This document shows positions 14,818-22,619 of a stretch of DNA of 64,000 bases, one piece after another (the stretch's first letter is position 1; each line of letters begins with the position of its first letter). Source of the stretch: a bacterium. Its GTDB lineage: Bacteria > Desulfobacterota > Deferrisomatia > Deferrisomatales > Deferrisomataceae. Made by a program: the position numbers and the translations under genes. The notes beneath the pieces were generated by a model. That model ran no database searches. It saw only the letters and a list, made by a program, of their open reading frames with translations, and was not told the DNA's origin. The stretch covers positions 62,001-126,000 of the forward strand of contig JALUTY010000078.1 of assembly GCA_027021615.1 (NCBI GenBank), written 5' to 3'.

Positions 14818-16155
14818 TCAAGCGGTCGCTTTGGGGGCGGGCCGGAGGGTAAACAAGTGGTAGACCGTCATCACCGCTCCGGCCAGGAAGATCGCTCCGA
14901 AGAACAGGGCGGCTTTGAACCAGAACATCATGGTCATCTGGGCCGTGCTGTACCCGATGTCGAGGAACCGCTCCAGGTACGTCTGGAGGATTCCGGCCAC
15001 GCCGAACACCAGACACAGGAAGAACATGGACACCGCCATGGTCCAGAACCCCCACTGGCCCAGTTTCTCCTGGTAACGGCGGATGCCCTTGAACTGGGGC
15101 AGGGCATAGTAGAACACGGTAAGGTTGAGCAGCGCGTATGCCCCGAAGAACGCCATATGTCCGTGGGATACGGTGATCTGGCTTCCGTGCGTGTAGTAGT
15201 TGACCGGAGGCAGTGTGTGGATGAAGCCCCACACCCCGGCTCCCAGAAAGTGATAGATCGCGAGGCCGATGATATAAATCCACGTGAGCCGGTTCACCAT
15301 GGTGTTCCGGCGGTTGCGTACGTGGAGCCACGTGTCCACCACCATCAAGGCGATCGGGATCGGTTCCAGGGCACTGAAGATGCCGCCCCACCACAGCCAG
15401 TAGTCCGGAGAGCCGATCCAATAGTAGTGATGCCCGGTGCCCACGATTCCGGTAAACAGGAACAGGCCGGTCTCCAGGTACAGCCATTTTTCCACCACTT
15501 GGCGTTCGACGCCGGTGACCTGGAGGACCACAAAGGCTACAATTGAGGCGGTGATCAGCTCCCAGGCCCCCTCGACCCATAGGTGGATCACCCACCACCA
15601 GTAGTAGTAGTCCGCGTTCAGGCTCCGGTAAAACGGGATGCCCAACAGGTACAGCAGGGCCAGGAACACCACTCCGCCCACGAGCATCCACTGGATCACG
15701 CTGCGGCGCTTCGCTCCGATCACGGTGAGCAGAACATTGGCGATGAAGATGAGGGCTGCCACCACGATCACCAGGTCGAGCGGCACGGGAATCTCCAGGA
15801 GGGGTTTCCCCTGGGTCCACCCGAACAGAAACCCCACCACTGCCGTCACGGCGGCCAGCGCGAACAGCCCCAGCTGGAGGTAGGCCAGCTTTGTGCTGAA
15901 CAGCTCCCGCTCACACTCAACGGGAAGGATGAAGTACGCTCCGCCCATGAACCCAAGGAGGAGCCATGCCACCAAGAGGTTGGTATGGATCGCCCGTGCG
16001 GTGGCGAACGAGAACGCGTCCACCAACCACTGGGGGAGGGTAAAGGCGTAGTTCACCGCCAACCACAGCCCCATCGCGATCTGGAGCACGAACAGCAGCA
16101 GGGAGAGTTGTATGTACGGCAAGGCGACTTTTTGGCTCTCGTACCGGATGGTCAT
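14818..16155 (-). CDS. norB: Nitric oxide reductase large subunit (cNOR)
   Basis: Catalytic subunit of cytochrome c-dependent NO reductase (2 NO to N2O) in the inner membrane; 445 residues, about 12 membrane segments. The haem-copper-oxidase ligands are present: His-57 (ARAIHTNLL) and His-333 for low-spin haem b, His-331 (SHGHMAFFGAY) for haem b3, and His-191, His-242 and His-243 (HLWVEGAWE, GTGHHYYWIG) for the non-haem iron. The cNOR glutamates Glu-195 and Glu-199 and Glu-264 in SALEPIPIAL replace the oxidase tyrosine and proton-channel residues, which separates it from oxygen-reducing oxidases. It follows norC by 12 bases. Confidence 0.95.
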   Translation of the reverse strand: MTIRYESQKVALPYIQLSLLLFVLQIAMGLWLAVNYAFTLPQWLVDAFSFATARAIHTNLLVAWLLLGFMGGAYFILPVECERELFSTKLAYLQLGLFALAAVTAVVGFLFGWTQGKPLLEIPVPLDLVIVVAALIFIANVLLTVIGAKRRSVIQWMLVGGVVFLALLYLLGIPFYRSLNADYYYWWWVIHLWVEGAWELITASIVAFVVLQVTGVERQVVEKWLYLETGLFLFTGIVGTGHHYYWIGSPDYWLWWGGIFSALEPIPIALMVVDTWLHVRNRRNTMVNRLTWIYIIGLAIYHFLGAGVWGFIHTLPPVNYYTHGSQITVSHGHMAFFGAYALLNLTVFYYALPQFKGIRRYQEKLGQWGFWTMAVSMFFLCLVFGVAGILQTYLERFLDIGYSTAQMTMMFWFKAALFFGAIFLAGAVMTVYHLFTLRPAPKATA

Positions 16156-16167
16156 CGGGCCACCTCC

Positions 16168-16863
16168 TCACCTGAGCCCCAAAACGAAGTCCGCGATGAG
16201 CTCGGCGGTCTCGCGCGAGACGTTCTGGGGAGGCATGCCGGAGTCGGGGTTCACGGACGCAGGGTCCAGGATGTAACGCACCAGGGTATCGCGGTTGTAC
16301 CGGGTCTCCTTGGCGATATCACCGAAGTCGCCCGCGATGTCCCGGCCTTGGTTCTCGAAGGAGTGGCACCCCCCGCACGCGCCAAGCACGATGTCGAGCT
16401 TCTGGAGCTTGTGGGGCTCCTTCTCCCGCAGTCGCGCCGCCCGCACGTACTTCTCGTCCTGGGGAGGCCAGCCTCGGTTTTCGATGTCCGCCACCCAGCG
16501 GAGAAACTCTACCAAGTCCTCGGCCTCCCTCCGGGTGACCCCCAACCTGGGCATCTTCCGGAAGGAGCCCTTGTAGACCTTTTCCGGCTCCATCACGATG
16601 GCGATGATGTTGTTCGGGCCGAGGCGGTAGTACGCTTTGGTCATGTCCGGGGCGTAATAGCCCCCGAACCCGAGGATGGTGTGACAGTCGTTGCAGTTGT
16701 ACTTGTGCCAGACCTTCTTCCCCGCCACGACCTGGTCGGTGATCCGATCGGTGTTGGCATAGGCCGGCTCCTGGCGGTGGAAGTCCACCGTGAGCCATAT
16801 GAAGATGCCGGCGGACATCAGGGTGCCCACCCAAAAAATGGATTTTGCGGTTTTCTTGGTCAT
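16168..16863 (-). CDS. norC: Nitric oxide reductase cytochrome c subunit with an extra haem domain
   Basis: Electron-entry subunit of cNOR: an N-terminal membrane anchor (residues 9-26) with the haem domains on the periplasmic side. The first haem site is C57-ND-C60-H61 with Met-104 (FRKMPRLGV) as likely axial ligand, as in ordinary NorC of about 150 residues. This protein is 231 residues and has a second site, C163-GG-C166-H167 with Met-210 (SGMPPQ), so it is a di-haem NorC. The ATG at 16863 has GGAGG about 10 bases upstream and begins the anchor. norD, norQ, norE and norF are not nearby. Confidence 0.93.
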   Translation of the reverse strand: MTKKTAKSIFWVGTLMSAGIFIWLTVDFHRQEPAYANTDRITDQVVAGKKVWHKYNCNDCHTILGFGGYYAPDMTKAYYRLGPNNIIAIVMEPEKVYKGSFRKMPRLGVTRREAEDLVEFLRWVADIENRGWPPQDEKYVRAARLREKEPHKLQKLDIVLGACGGCHSFENQGRDIAGDFGDIAKETRYNRDTLVRYILDPASVNPDSGMPPQNVSRETAELIADFVLGLR

Positions 16864-17047
16864 AGGGGCCTTACCTCCTCTCCGCGCGTCGAGCGGCACC
16901 CGCTCGGAGCGCAGACTTGTCCTAACACCGTTCGCCTGTGTCGGCGCCGGTGCATGAGTTTGGCTCAGAGTGCGCGCATCCTGGCCACTTCCAGGGACAA
17001 ACCACGTCCCAGAAAACGCACTTTGCTCCTGGAGGGCCCCAAGGGCC

Positions 17048-17061
17048 TTGATATGGGTCAA
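17048..17061 (-). promoter_or_regulatory. Crp/Fnr-family site upstream of norCB (TTGATATGGGTCAA)
   Basis: A TTGAT-N4-GTCAA dyad matches the binding pattern of Fnr/DNR/NnrR/HcpR regulators, which commonly control NO reductase genes. It lies 185 bases before the norC ATG; a class II promoter here would give a transcript with a leader of about 150 nt. The rest of the 463-base gap (16864-17327) holds no gene. The regulator itself is not in the window. Confidence 0.7.
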
Positions 17062-17327
17062 GGTTTGCGAGATGGGGTCGGTGTCTTGCCTTCGCTGGAG
17101 CCCTCTTCGTGCCCGCCCAGCAGGGGGGTAGACCAACCTGCTCTGAGGGGTCAAACGGTCGCCCAAGGGAAACGCACTCCTCGCTGCCGGGAGCCTTTCG
17201 GATGGTGTCGGAGAACTTGCGGGCGTCTTCGATCCAGGTATTGCTTCGGGGGTGGATCGCGCTCGCAGAACCGCGCGGGCTTGACGAAGCCGCCGGGACG
17301 ACAGAGGCCGAGAACGGAGGACGGGCT

Positions 17328-17756
17328 GTGGAGAAGAGGGTGCTGTCTGCGGGGATCGTGCCGGTGCGTCTGACCCCGGAGGGGCCGAGGTTTCTCGTGC
17401 TCCGGGCGTACCGGTACTGGGACTTCCCCAAGGGGGAGGTGGAGCCGGGGGAGGAGCCGCTCGAAACCGCCCTGCGGGAGGCCCGCGAGGAGACCGGCCT
17501 CCGGGAGTTCCGGTTCCGGTGGGGCACGCAGTGGCGGGAGACCCCGCCCTACGGCAGGGGAAAAGTGGCTCGGTACTACGTGGCCGAGGCCGGGGCGGGG
17601 GAGGTGCGGCTGGGGGTGAACCCCGATCTGGGCCGGCCCGAGCACCACGAGTACCGGTGGCTGGGCTACGAGGACGCCCGGCGGCTCCTGGCCGACCGGG
17701 TCCGACCGGTTCTGGACTGGGCCAACGGGCTGGTCACGGCCGGTGAGGGGCGGTGA
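17328..17756 (+). CDS. NUDIX hydrolase (asymmetric Ap4A hydrolase-like)
   Basis: A 142-residue NUDIX protein. The NUDIX box fits the consensus exactly: GEVEPGEEPLETALREAREETGL, with the REAREE catalytic helix. The N-terminal EKRVLSAGIVPVRLTPEGPRFLVLRAYRYWDFPKGEVE, in which the box is entered through WDFPKG, resembles bis(5'-nucleosyl)-tetraphosphatases, which remove signalling dinucleotides. The GTG at 17328 with GGAGG 7 bases upstream was chosen; longer in-frame starts add residues without family similarity. It ends about 90 bases before the convergent tRNA-Ala and its terminator. Confidence 0.88.
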   Translation: MEKRVLSAGIVPVRLTPEGPRFLVLRAYRYWDFPKGEVEPGEEPLETALREAREETGLREFRFRWGTQWRETPPYGRGKVARYYVAEAGAGEVRLGVNPDLGRPEHHEYRWLGYEDARRLLADRVRPVLDWANGLVTAGEGR

Positions 17757-17805
17757 GGGGCATGGGCAAAGGGGCGAGGTGCGACGGTGCGTGGCCGAGC
17801 ACAAA

Positions 17806-17838
17806 CGAGAAAAGGGCCAGGCGCTTCCGCCTGGCCCT
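17806..17838 (-). terminator. Rho-independent terminator of tRNA-Ala
   Basis: On the minus strand GGGCCAGGCG-GAAG-CGCCTGGCCC is followed by TTTTCTCGTTT, directly after the tRNA 3' end. The stem is also positioned to stop read-through from the convergent NUDIX gene. Confidence 0.85.
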
Positions 17839-17849
17839 TCGTTCGCTCA

Positions 17850-17925
<76 letters not shown>

Positions 17926-17939
17926 ACGAGAGAATCGGC

Positions 17940-17968
17940 TTTTTACCAGACCCGACAGGGGGTGTCAA
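17940..17968 (-). promoter_or_regulatory. Sigma70 promoter of tRNA-Ala
   Basis: On the minus strand TTGACA (17968-17963), a 17-base spacer and TAAAAA (17945-17940) end 14 bases before the mature tRNA 5' end, a near-consensus stable-RNA promoter. Confidence 0.8.
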
Positions 17969-18049
17969 TGCCCGACGCGCCCTTTCCGCTCAAGTTTGGC
18001 CCGGGCGAGGTCGATCGGAAAGCCCAACTCCTGTGCGGAGGGTTGCCCG

Positions 18050-18646
18050 ATGCGCGTACTCGTCGTGGACGACGAACCCACCACCCTGCAGATCGTGGAA
18101 CACACCCTGCTGGCCGCCGGATACGAGGTGGATCTTGCCCCCGACGGGGAGGCGGCGTGGGATGCCCTGGAAGCTACCCACCACCGGATCGTCCTCACCG
18201 ACTGGCTCATGCCCCGGCTCTCCGGGCTGGAGCTCGTAGAGCGGATCCGGTGGAGCAGTGACCGGTCTTACACCTATATCATCATGCTCACCGTGAAAGA
18301 GACTCTCCCAGACCTTGTCCAGGCCCTGGACGCCGGGGCCGACGATTACCTGACAAAGCCGTTTCGCTCCGAGGAGCTCCTCGCCCGGATCCGTGCCGGG
18401 GAGCGGATGGTCGAGCTCCACGACCGGCTCGAGGACCGCATCCGCCGGCTCGAGGAGGCTCTGGACGAGGTGCGACATCTGCGCGGGCTCCTGCCCATCT
18501 GCATGGTCTGCCACAAGATCCGCGACGACAAGAACTACTGGCATCAGCTCGAGTTCTACCTACAGACCCACGCGGGCCTGGAGTTCACCCACGGCATGTG
18601 CCCCGACTGCGCCGCGCGCTGGAAGGAGGGGAACGGGCTGGGGTAG
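18050..18646 (+). CDS. Receiver-domain response regulator with a C-terminal Cys4 tail
   Basis: A 198-residue protein. The receiver domain covers residues 1-120: acidic pocket VVDDEP (Asp-7, Asp-8), phosphoacceptor Asp-51 (VLTDWLMPRLSG) and Lys-103 (YLTKPF). A coiled-coil helix (about 121-145) leads to a tail with C151-MV-C154 and C184-PD-C187, the LLPIC..C.KIRDD..YW pattern that often ends stand-alone regulators and looks like a metal site; here the first pair also reads CXXCH. No DNA-binding domain. GGAGGG upstream supports the ATG at 18050. No kinase is adjacent; the partner is unknown. Confidence 0.9.
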   Translation: MRVLVVDDEPTTLQIVEHTLLAAGYEVDLAPDGEAAWDALEATHHRIVLTDWLMPRLSGLELVERIRWSSDRSYTYIIMLTVKETLPDLVQALDAGADDYLTKPFRSEELLARIRAGERMVELHDRLEDRIRRLEEALDEVRHLRGLLPICMVCHKIRDDKNYWHQLEFYLQTHAGLEFTHGMCPDCAARWKEGNGLG

Positions 18647-18647
18647 A

Positions 18648-20030
18648 TCACTCGGCCTTTTCTTCTCCCAGCAGGTGCCACAGCCAGGCACTGGTGCGCA
18701 TGCCCGTCCATAGGTCGGCGATGTGGAACCGCTCGTCCGGGCCGTGGGCCCGGTCGTCGGGCCGACCGAACCCCAGGAGCAGCACCGGTACCCCCAGGAG
18801 CCTCTGGAACGTCTCCACTACCGGGATAGAACCTCCTTCGCGGATGAGCACCGGCTTGGCCCCGAACCCCCGGGCCAGGGCGTTGCGTGCCGCGTCCATG
18901 AACCGGCCTCGGACCGGTACGAGCACCGGCCGGGCGCCGTGGAGCCGCCGCACCTCGACCCGGCACCCCGGCGGGGTGCGTTCCCTCAGCCACGCTTCCA
19001 GCAGATCGGCGATCTCCTCCGGATCCTGGTCGGGCACCAGCCGGCACGAGACCTTGGCCCGGGCCTCGGCCGGGATCACGGTCTTCGCGCCCTCTCCGGT
19101 GTACCCGGCCACGAGGCCGTTCACGTCCAGGGTGGGCCGGGCCCAGACCCGCTCCAGCACCGAGAAGCCCTCCTCCCCGGGCAAGGAGTCCACCCCCAGG
19201 TCGAGGCAGAGGGCGGCCTCATCGAAGGGCAGGCGGGCGAACGCGTCCCGCTCCCACGGCTCCAAGGGCCGCACCCGGTCGTAGAACCCGGGCACCGTCA
19301 CCCGGCCGCGGTCGTCCTGGAGCGATGCCACGAGCCGGGCCAGGGCGTTGGCCGGGTTCGCCACGGCCCCGCCGAAGGTGCCGGAGTGGAGATCCCGGTT
19401 GGGGCCCCGGAGGATCACCTCCAGGTACACCAGGCCCCGCAGGCCATAGGTGATCGCCGGCACCGAAGGGTCGAGCCGGCCAGAGTCGCTCACCACCACC
19501 GCGTCGCACGCGAACCGGTCCCGGTTCTCCACGAGGAACGGCTCCAGGTGCTCGCTGCCGGCCTCCTCCTCGCCCTCGAACAGCACCACCAGGTTCACGG
19601 GGAGCCGCCCGTGGAGCTCCAGGTGGGCCCTCAAGGCGGCCAGGTGGCAGAACAACTGCCCTTTGTCGTCGGTGGCTCCGCGTGCCACGAGGCAACCGTC
19701 ACGCACCGTCGGCCCGAACGGGTCCGAGGTCCAGCCGTCGGCCGGGTCGGCCGGCTGCACGTCGTAGTGGCCGTAGAGCAGGATGGTGGGGCTGCCCGGA
19801 GCTCCCCGCCACTCGGCCACCACGGCCGGGTGGCCGCCGGTGGGCTCGGCCCGGGCCTCGAAGCCGGCCCGAGCCAGGCGGGCCGCGAGCCACTCGGCGC
19901 ACCGGGCTACATCGGCCGCCCGCTCGGGGTCGGCGCTGATCGAGGGGATGCGCAGGAACTCGGAAAGCTCCTCGAGGAGTTCCTGGCGTCTTGCCTCTAA
20001 CCGTTCCAGGACCGGACCCGCATCGCCCAT
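18648..20030 (-). CDS. M20 family dipeptidase/carboxypeptidase
   Basis: A 460-residue zinc peptidase. The catalytic domain holds LLYGHYDVQPADP (His and Asp), RGATDDKGQLFCH (bridging Asp), LFEGEEEAGSEHL (catalytic and metal Glu) and VVVSDSGR. The dimerisation domain starts near RGLVYLEVILRGPNRDLHSGTFGG. The last ligand lies in the C-terminal DDRAHGPDERFHIADL. This is the pattern of the CNDP/dapE-like M20 dipeptidase group. The ATG at 20030 has AAAGGAGG 8 bases upstream. Its last codon nearly abuts the convergent response regulator gene. Probably cytoplasmic peptide turnover. Confidence 0.92.
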   Translation of the reverse strand: MGDAGPVLERLEARRQELLEELSEFLRIPSISADPERAADVARCAEWLAARLARAGFEARAEPTGGHPAVVAEWRGAPGSPTILLYGHYDVQPADPADGWTSDPFGPTVRDGCLVARGATDDKGQLFCHLAALRAHLELHGRLPVNLVVLFEGEEEAGSEHLEPFLVENRDRFACDAVVVSDSGRLDPSVPAITYGLRGLVYLEVILRGPNRDLHSGTFGGAVANPANALARLVASLQDDRGRVTVPGFYDRVRPLEPWERDAFARLPFDEAALCLDLGVDSLPGEEGFSVLERVWARPTLDVNGLVAGYTGEGAKTVIPAEARAKVSCRLVPDQDPEEIADLLEAWLRERTPPGCRVEVRRLHGARPVLVPVRGRFMDAARNALARGFGAKPVLIREGGSIPVVETFQRLLGVPVLLLGFGRPDDRAHGPDERFHIADLWTGMRTSAWLWHLLGEEKAE

Positions 20031-20084
20031 GGACCTGCCTCCTTTCTCCGTCGCGATCCTCCGCGCCGACCGATGATACCGATC

Positions 20085-20260
20085 CTGGCGAAAGCATTGC
20101 CAGACTGGCGCCGCTTTCTTTGTTGAACCGGCGGCTGGAGGGGCCCGTTTCCCCCTTGCCCCGTTCTCCGGAAAAAGCGGCCCGTTCCGCCGCGGGGTCA
20201 ATAACAGGAACCCCGCCGTGGCCACCTTGAGCCGGGGCGCCCACGAGCCGAAAAGAGATC
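20085..20260 (-). repeat. Partial intergenic repeat with palindromes
   Basis: Starts with CGAAAGCATTGCCAGAC (20089-20105), the exact reverse complement of 14225-14241, so it is the end of the CATGCCGTTG-class repeat. The body contains further short palindromes (for example GCGGGGT / ACCCCGC around 20192-20215). The other end is not clear. Confidence 0.6.
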
Positions 20261-20284
20261 CGGATGACCTCCGACGATCCACGG

Positions 20285-20320
20285 CCTTTTGAGACCGACG
20301 ACCGAAGACCGAAGTTATCG
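20285..20320. repeat. Period-7 array (GACCGAAG class) before the HDOD gene
   Basis: GAGACCG-ACGACCG-AAGACCG-AAGTTAT runs up to the ribosome-binding region of the gene at 20331. Same 7-mer class as at 2868-2912, 29291-29345 and 35605-35645. Confidence 0.75.
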
Positions 20321-20330
20321 AGGTGCCGCC

Positions 20331-21194
20331 ATGACCCTGGACGAACTCGTGGAGCGAGCCGGCGGGCTGGTGTCGCTGCCCGAGGTGTGCCTGCGCCTGA
20401 ACGACGTGATCTCGGACGAGCGGGCCACGGCCGAGGACGTGGCCGAGACCCTTCGGGCGGACCCCGCGCTCGCGGCCCGGGTGCTCAAGCTGGTGAACAG
20501 CGCTTTCTACGGCCTGCCCCGCCGGGTGGAGACCGTAACCCACGCGGTGGCGCTGCTGGGACGGGAGGAGGTCCGGGCCCTGGCCGTGGCCACGGCCGCG
20601 GCCGAGACCTTCCGGAATGTGCCCCCTGCCGATGTGAGCATGGACTCGTTTTGGCGCCACAGCGTGTACGCCGCGGCCGTGGCGGCAACGCTGGCCCCCG
20701 GGGTCCGCCGGATCGGGCGGGAACGGCTGCTCCTGGGCGGCCTGCTCCACGATGTGGGTTGGCTGGTCCTCTTGCATCTGGAGCCGGAGAGGGGCCGAGC
20801 CGTGCTCGAGGCGGACGGGGAGGGGTGGGAGCAGCTGCACCGGGTGGAGAGGGATGTGCTCGGCTTCACCCACGCGGGCGTGGGGGCAAGGCTGCTGAAA
20901 GGCTGGGGGCTTCCCCAGAGCCTGTGGGAGCCCGTGGCGTTCCACCACGAGCCTCATCTCGCCGAGGCCCATGCGGCTGACGCCGCCCGGGTCCACATCG
21001 CCAACGCGGCGGCCAGCGTGCGCCAGCCGGGCATCCTCTGCGTGGAGCCGGGGGAGGAGTTCCCCGTGCTGCCGGAGGCCTGGGCAGCGGCCGGGCTGGA
21101 TCTGCAGGATCTGGAGGCCCGGCTGCCCGAGGCCGAGGAACGGTTCGACGAGACCCTGGAGATCGTGTTCTCGGGCTACACCACGATATACTGA
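20331..21194 (+). CDS. HDOD-domain signalling protein
   Basis: A 287-residue HDOD protein, a non-catalytic relative of HD phosphohydrolases used in signalling. Typical elements: SLPEVCLRLNDVISDERATAEDVAETLRADPALAARVLKLVNSAFYGLPRRVETVTHAVALLGREEVRALA, then SMDSFWRHSVYAA and LLGGLLHDVGWLVLL, where a single HD is left. The ATG at 20331 follows CGAGGTG. It precedes the cyclase gene by 5 bases and probably heads a three-gene operon with the cyclase and the release-factor-like gene, whose functions do not obviously relate. Confidence 0.9.
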   Translation: MTLDELVERAGGLVSLPEVCLRLNDVISDERATAEDVAETLRADPALAARVLKLVNSAFYGLPRRVETVTHAVALLGREEVRALAVATAAAETFRNVPPADVSMDSFWRHSVYAAAVAATLAPGVRRIGRERLLLGGLLHDVGWLVLLHLEPERGRAVLEADGEGWEQLHRVERDVLGFTHAGVGARLLKGWGLPQSLWEPVAFHHEPHLAEAHAADAARVHIANAAASVRQPGILCVEPGEEFPVLPEAWAAAGLDLQDLEARLPEAEERFDETLEIVFSGYTTIY

Positions 21195-21199
21195 GGCCC

Positions 21200-21781
21200 A
21201 TGGACCGGCCGGCACCCCTCTACGACCTGACCCATCCCCTTTCGCCCCACACCCCGGTGTACCCCGGCGACCGGCCCGTGGGGGTGAGGCTCGTGGCCTC
21301 CCTGGAGTCCGAGGGCTACCGGGCCCGTCGCCTCGACCTGGGCACCCACTCCGGCACCCATGTGGACGCCCCGGCCCACCTGATGCCGGAGGGGACCCCC
21401 CTGGACCGGCTGCCGCTGGACCTGTGGGTGGGGCCGGCCGTGCTCGCGGACCGGGAGGAGCTCGGCACCGCCGCCCACCTGCCGTCCCGGGTGTTGGTCC
21501 GCGGGGTGGGGGAGGGGGGGCTCTCGTCCGAAGAGGCGAGGCTCCTCGTGGCGGCCGGAGTGAGACTGGTGGGCGTGGACGGCCCCAGCGTGGATCGGGT
21601 GGGCGCCGCAGAGCTTGTGGCCCACCGGATCCTGCTGGGCGCGGGGCTCGCCGTGGTGGAGAACCTGCGGCTCCAGGGGGTGCCTTCGGGGCCGGGAACC
21701 TTGTACTGCCTGCCCCTGGCCGTGGCCGGGGGCGACGGCGCGCCGGCACGGGTGCTCTGGGACTCTGGGGAGCGATCGTGA
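21200..21781 (+). CDS. Cyclase / kynurenine formamidase-like metal hydrolase
   Basis: A 193-residue member of the cyclase (KynB-like) family. The metal motif is H50-SGT-H54-V-D56-APA-H60, preceded by DLTHPLSPHTPVYPGD. The family includes bacterial arylformamidases acting in tryptophan breakdown, but many members have other amide or lactone substrates; no kynurenine pathway gene is nearby, so the role is open. The stop overlaps the next gene's GTG start by 4 bases. Confidence 0.9.
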   Translation: MDRPAPLYDLTHPLSPHTPVYPGDRPVGVRLVASLESEGYRARRLDLGTHSGTHVDAPAHLMPEGTPLDRLPLDLWVGPAVLADREELGTAAHLPSRVLVRGVGEGGLSSEEARLLVAAGVRLVGVDGPSVDRVGAAELVAHRILLGAGLAVVENLRLQGVPSGPGTLYCLPLAVAGGDGAPARVLWDSGERS

Positions 21782-22113
21782 GCACCGGGGAGCCCCAGAA
21801 CATCCGGGAGGAGGACCTGGAGATCACGTTCTTCCGGGCCTCGGGTCCCGGCGGGCAGCACCGGAACACCCGGGAGACCGGGGTGCGGATCCGGCACCTC
21901 CCCACGGGCATCGTGGTCACGGCCACCGAGCGTCGCAGCCAGGCCGAGAACCGCCGGATCGCCCTGGAGCGCCTGGCCGAGGCCCTCCGTCGCCGCCGCA
22001 GAAGGCGAAAGCGCCGCATTCCTACCCGGCCGGGCCGGGCGGCAAGGGAGCGTCGTCTGCGCGAGAAGCGCCTGCACAGCCGCAAGAAGGCGATGCGCCG
22101 GGGGGAGGAGTAG
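21778..22113 (+). CDS. Peptide chain release factor-like protein (GGQ domain only)
   Basis: A 111-residue protein with just the class I release-factor catalytic domain: ITFFRASGPGGQHRNTRETGVRIRHLPTGIVVTATERRSQAENRRIALERL, in which Gly-Gly-Gln is at residues 25-27. A very basic tail follows (RRRRRRRKRRIPTRPGRAARERRLREKRLHSRKKAMRRGEE), as in ArfB/ICT1-type rescue factors that insert the tail in the empty mRNA channel. No stop-codon recognition domain. A ribosome-rescue peptidyl-tRNA hydrolase is likely. The GTG start at 21778 overlaps the cyclase stop (GTGA). Confidence 0.88.
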   Translation: MSTGEPQNIREEDLEITFFRASGPGGQHRNTRETGVRIRHLPTGIVVTATERRSQAENRRIALERLAEALRRRRRRRKRRIPTRPGRAARERRLREKRLHSRKKAMRRGEE

Positions 22114-22149
22114 GGGGAGCGGTGAGGCTTCGCTCGGATCCTGCACGAC

Positions 22150-22425
22150 CGGGCGTTACTAAGGCCTACGAAGGTATTGCCGGACGCGGGTGGGGGGCTG
22201 GCTCCGGCCGGGCGCGAGTGCGGCACCCTCTTCGCCGCGCCTTCGCATGCCGTTGTCAGCCCGGCAGGCCGGGGCACCGGTGGCGGAAGTTCCGGAACTT
22301 CCAAGGCGATTCATGCTTGGTAAGGGCGCGGCGAGCTAAGGGGCCGCGCCCGGCTCTCCACCAGCCCCCCACCCGCTGGTTCCCTTGTGAACGCCGGAGA
22401 TCTGGCAATGCTTCCGTTGGTATTA
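22150..22425 (+). repeat. About 270-bp intergenic repeat (CATGCCGTTG class), copy 2
   Basis: Left end ACTAAGGCCTACGAAGGTAT is shared with 35653-35675. Inside are GCTCCGGCCGGGCGCGAG, CATGCCGTTG and GCGGCGAGCTAAGGGGCCGC, the latter also present in the other repeat class. The right end TCTGGCAATGCTTCCG mirrors the left end imperfectly (TATTGCC). A composite, palindrome-rich mobile or REP-like element is likely. The gap 22114-22422 holds no gene. Confidence 0.75.
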
Positions 22426-22617
22426 ATACTTCCTCCCGCGTTCTCTTTCGGAAGGCCGGTCGGGCCTCCGGCCCGTCTCGTACCGGTAGAGGTGGTAGGC
22501 GCAGTCCGGCCCCACCAGCGCCCGCGCCGCCTCGGGCGGGAGCCGGAGCCTTCCCCTCAGGATCAGCGAGCGGTAGAGGTACCGCAGGCGGACCTCCTCG
22601 GCCCGTGGGTTTGCCAT
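22423..22617 (-). CDS. Small basic protein, unknown, coupled to ybaK
   Basis: A 64-residue Arg-rich ORF (MANPRAEEVRLRYLYRSLILRGRLRLPPEAARALVGPDCAYHLYRYETGRRPDRPSERERGRKY). The ATG at 22617 lies 3 bases beyond the ybaK stop; a GTG at 22623 would overlap that stop as GTGA. The tight coupling and lack of a shadow-type composition favour a real gene. No family recognised. Its stop codon is provided by the edge of the neighbouring repeat. Confidence 0.5.
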   Translation of the reverse strand: MANPRAEEVRLRYLYRSLILRGRLRLPPEAARALVGPDCAYHLYRYETGRRPDRPSERERGRKY

Positions 22618-22619
22618 GG

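Noticed and set aside
18648-22304. A 1,218-codon extension of the M20 peptidase frame
   Set aside because: The upstream part crosses the HDOD, cyclase and release-factor genes and repeat DNA. The real start at 20030 has a strong ribosome-binding site and begins the family fold.
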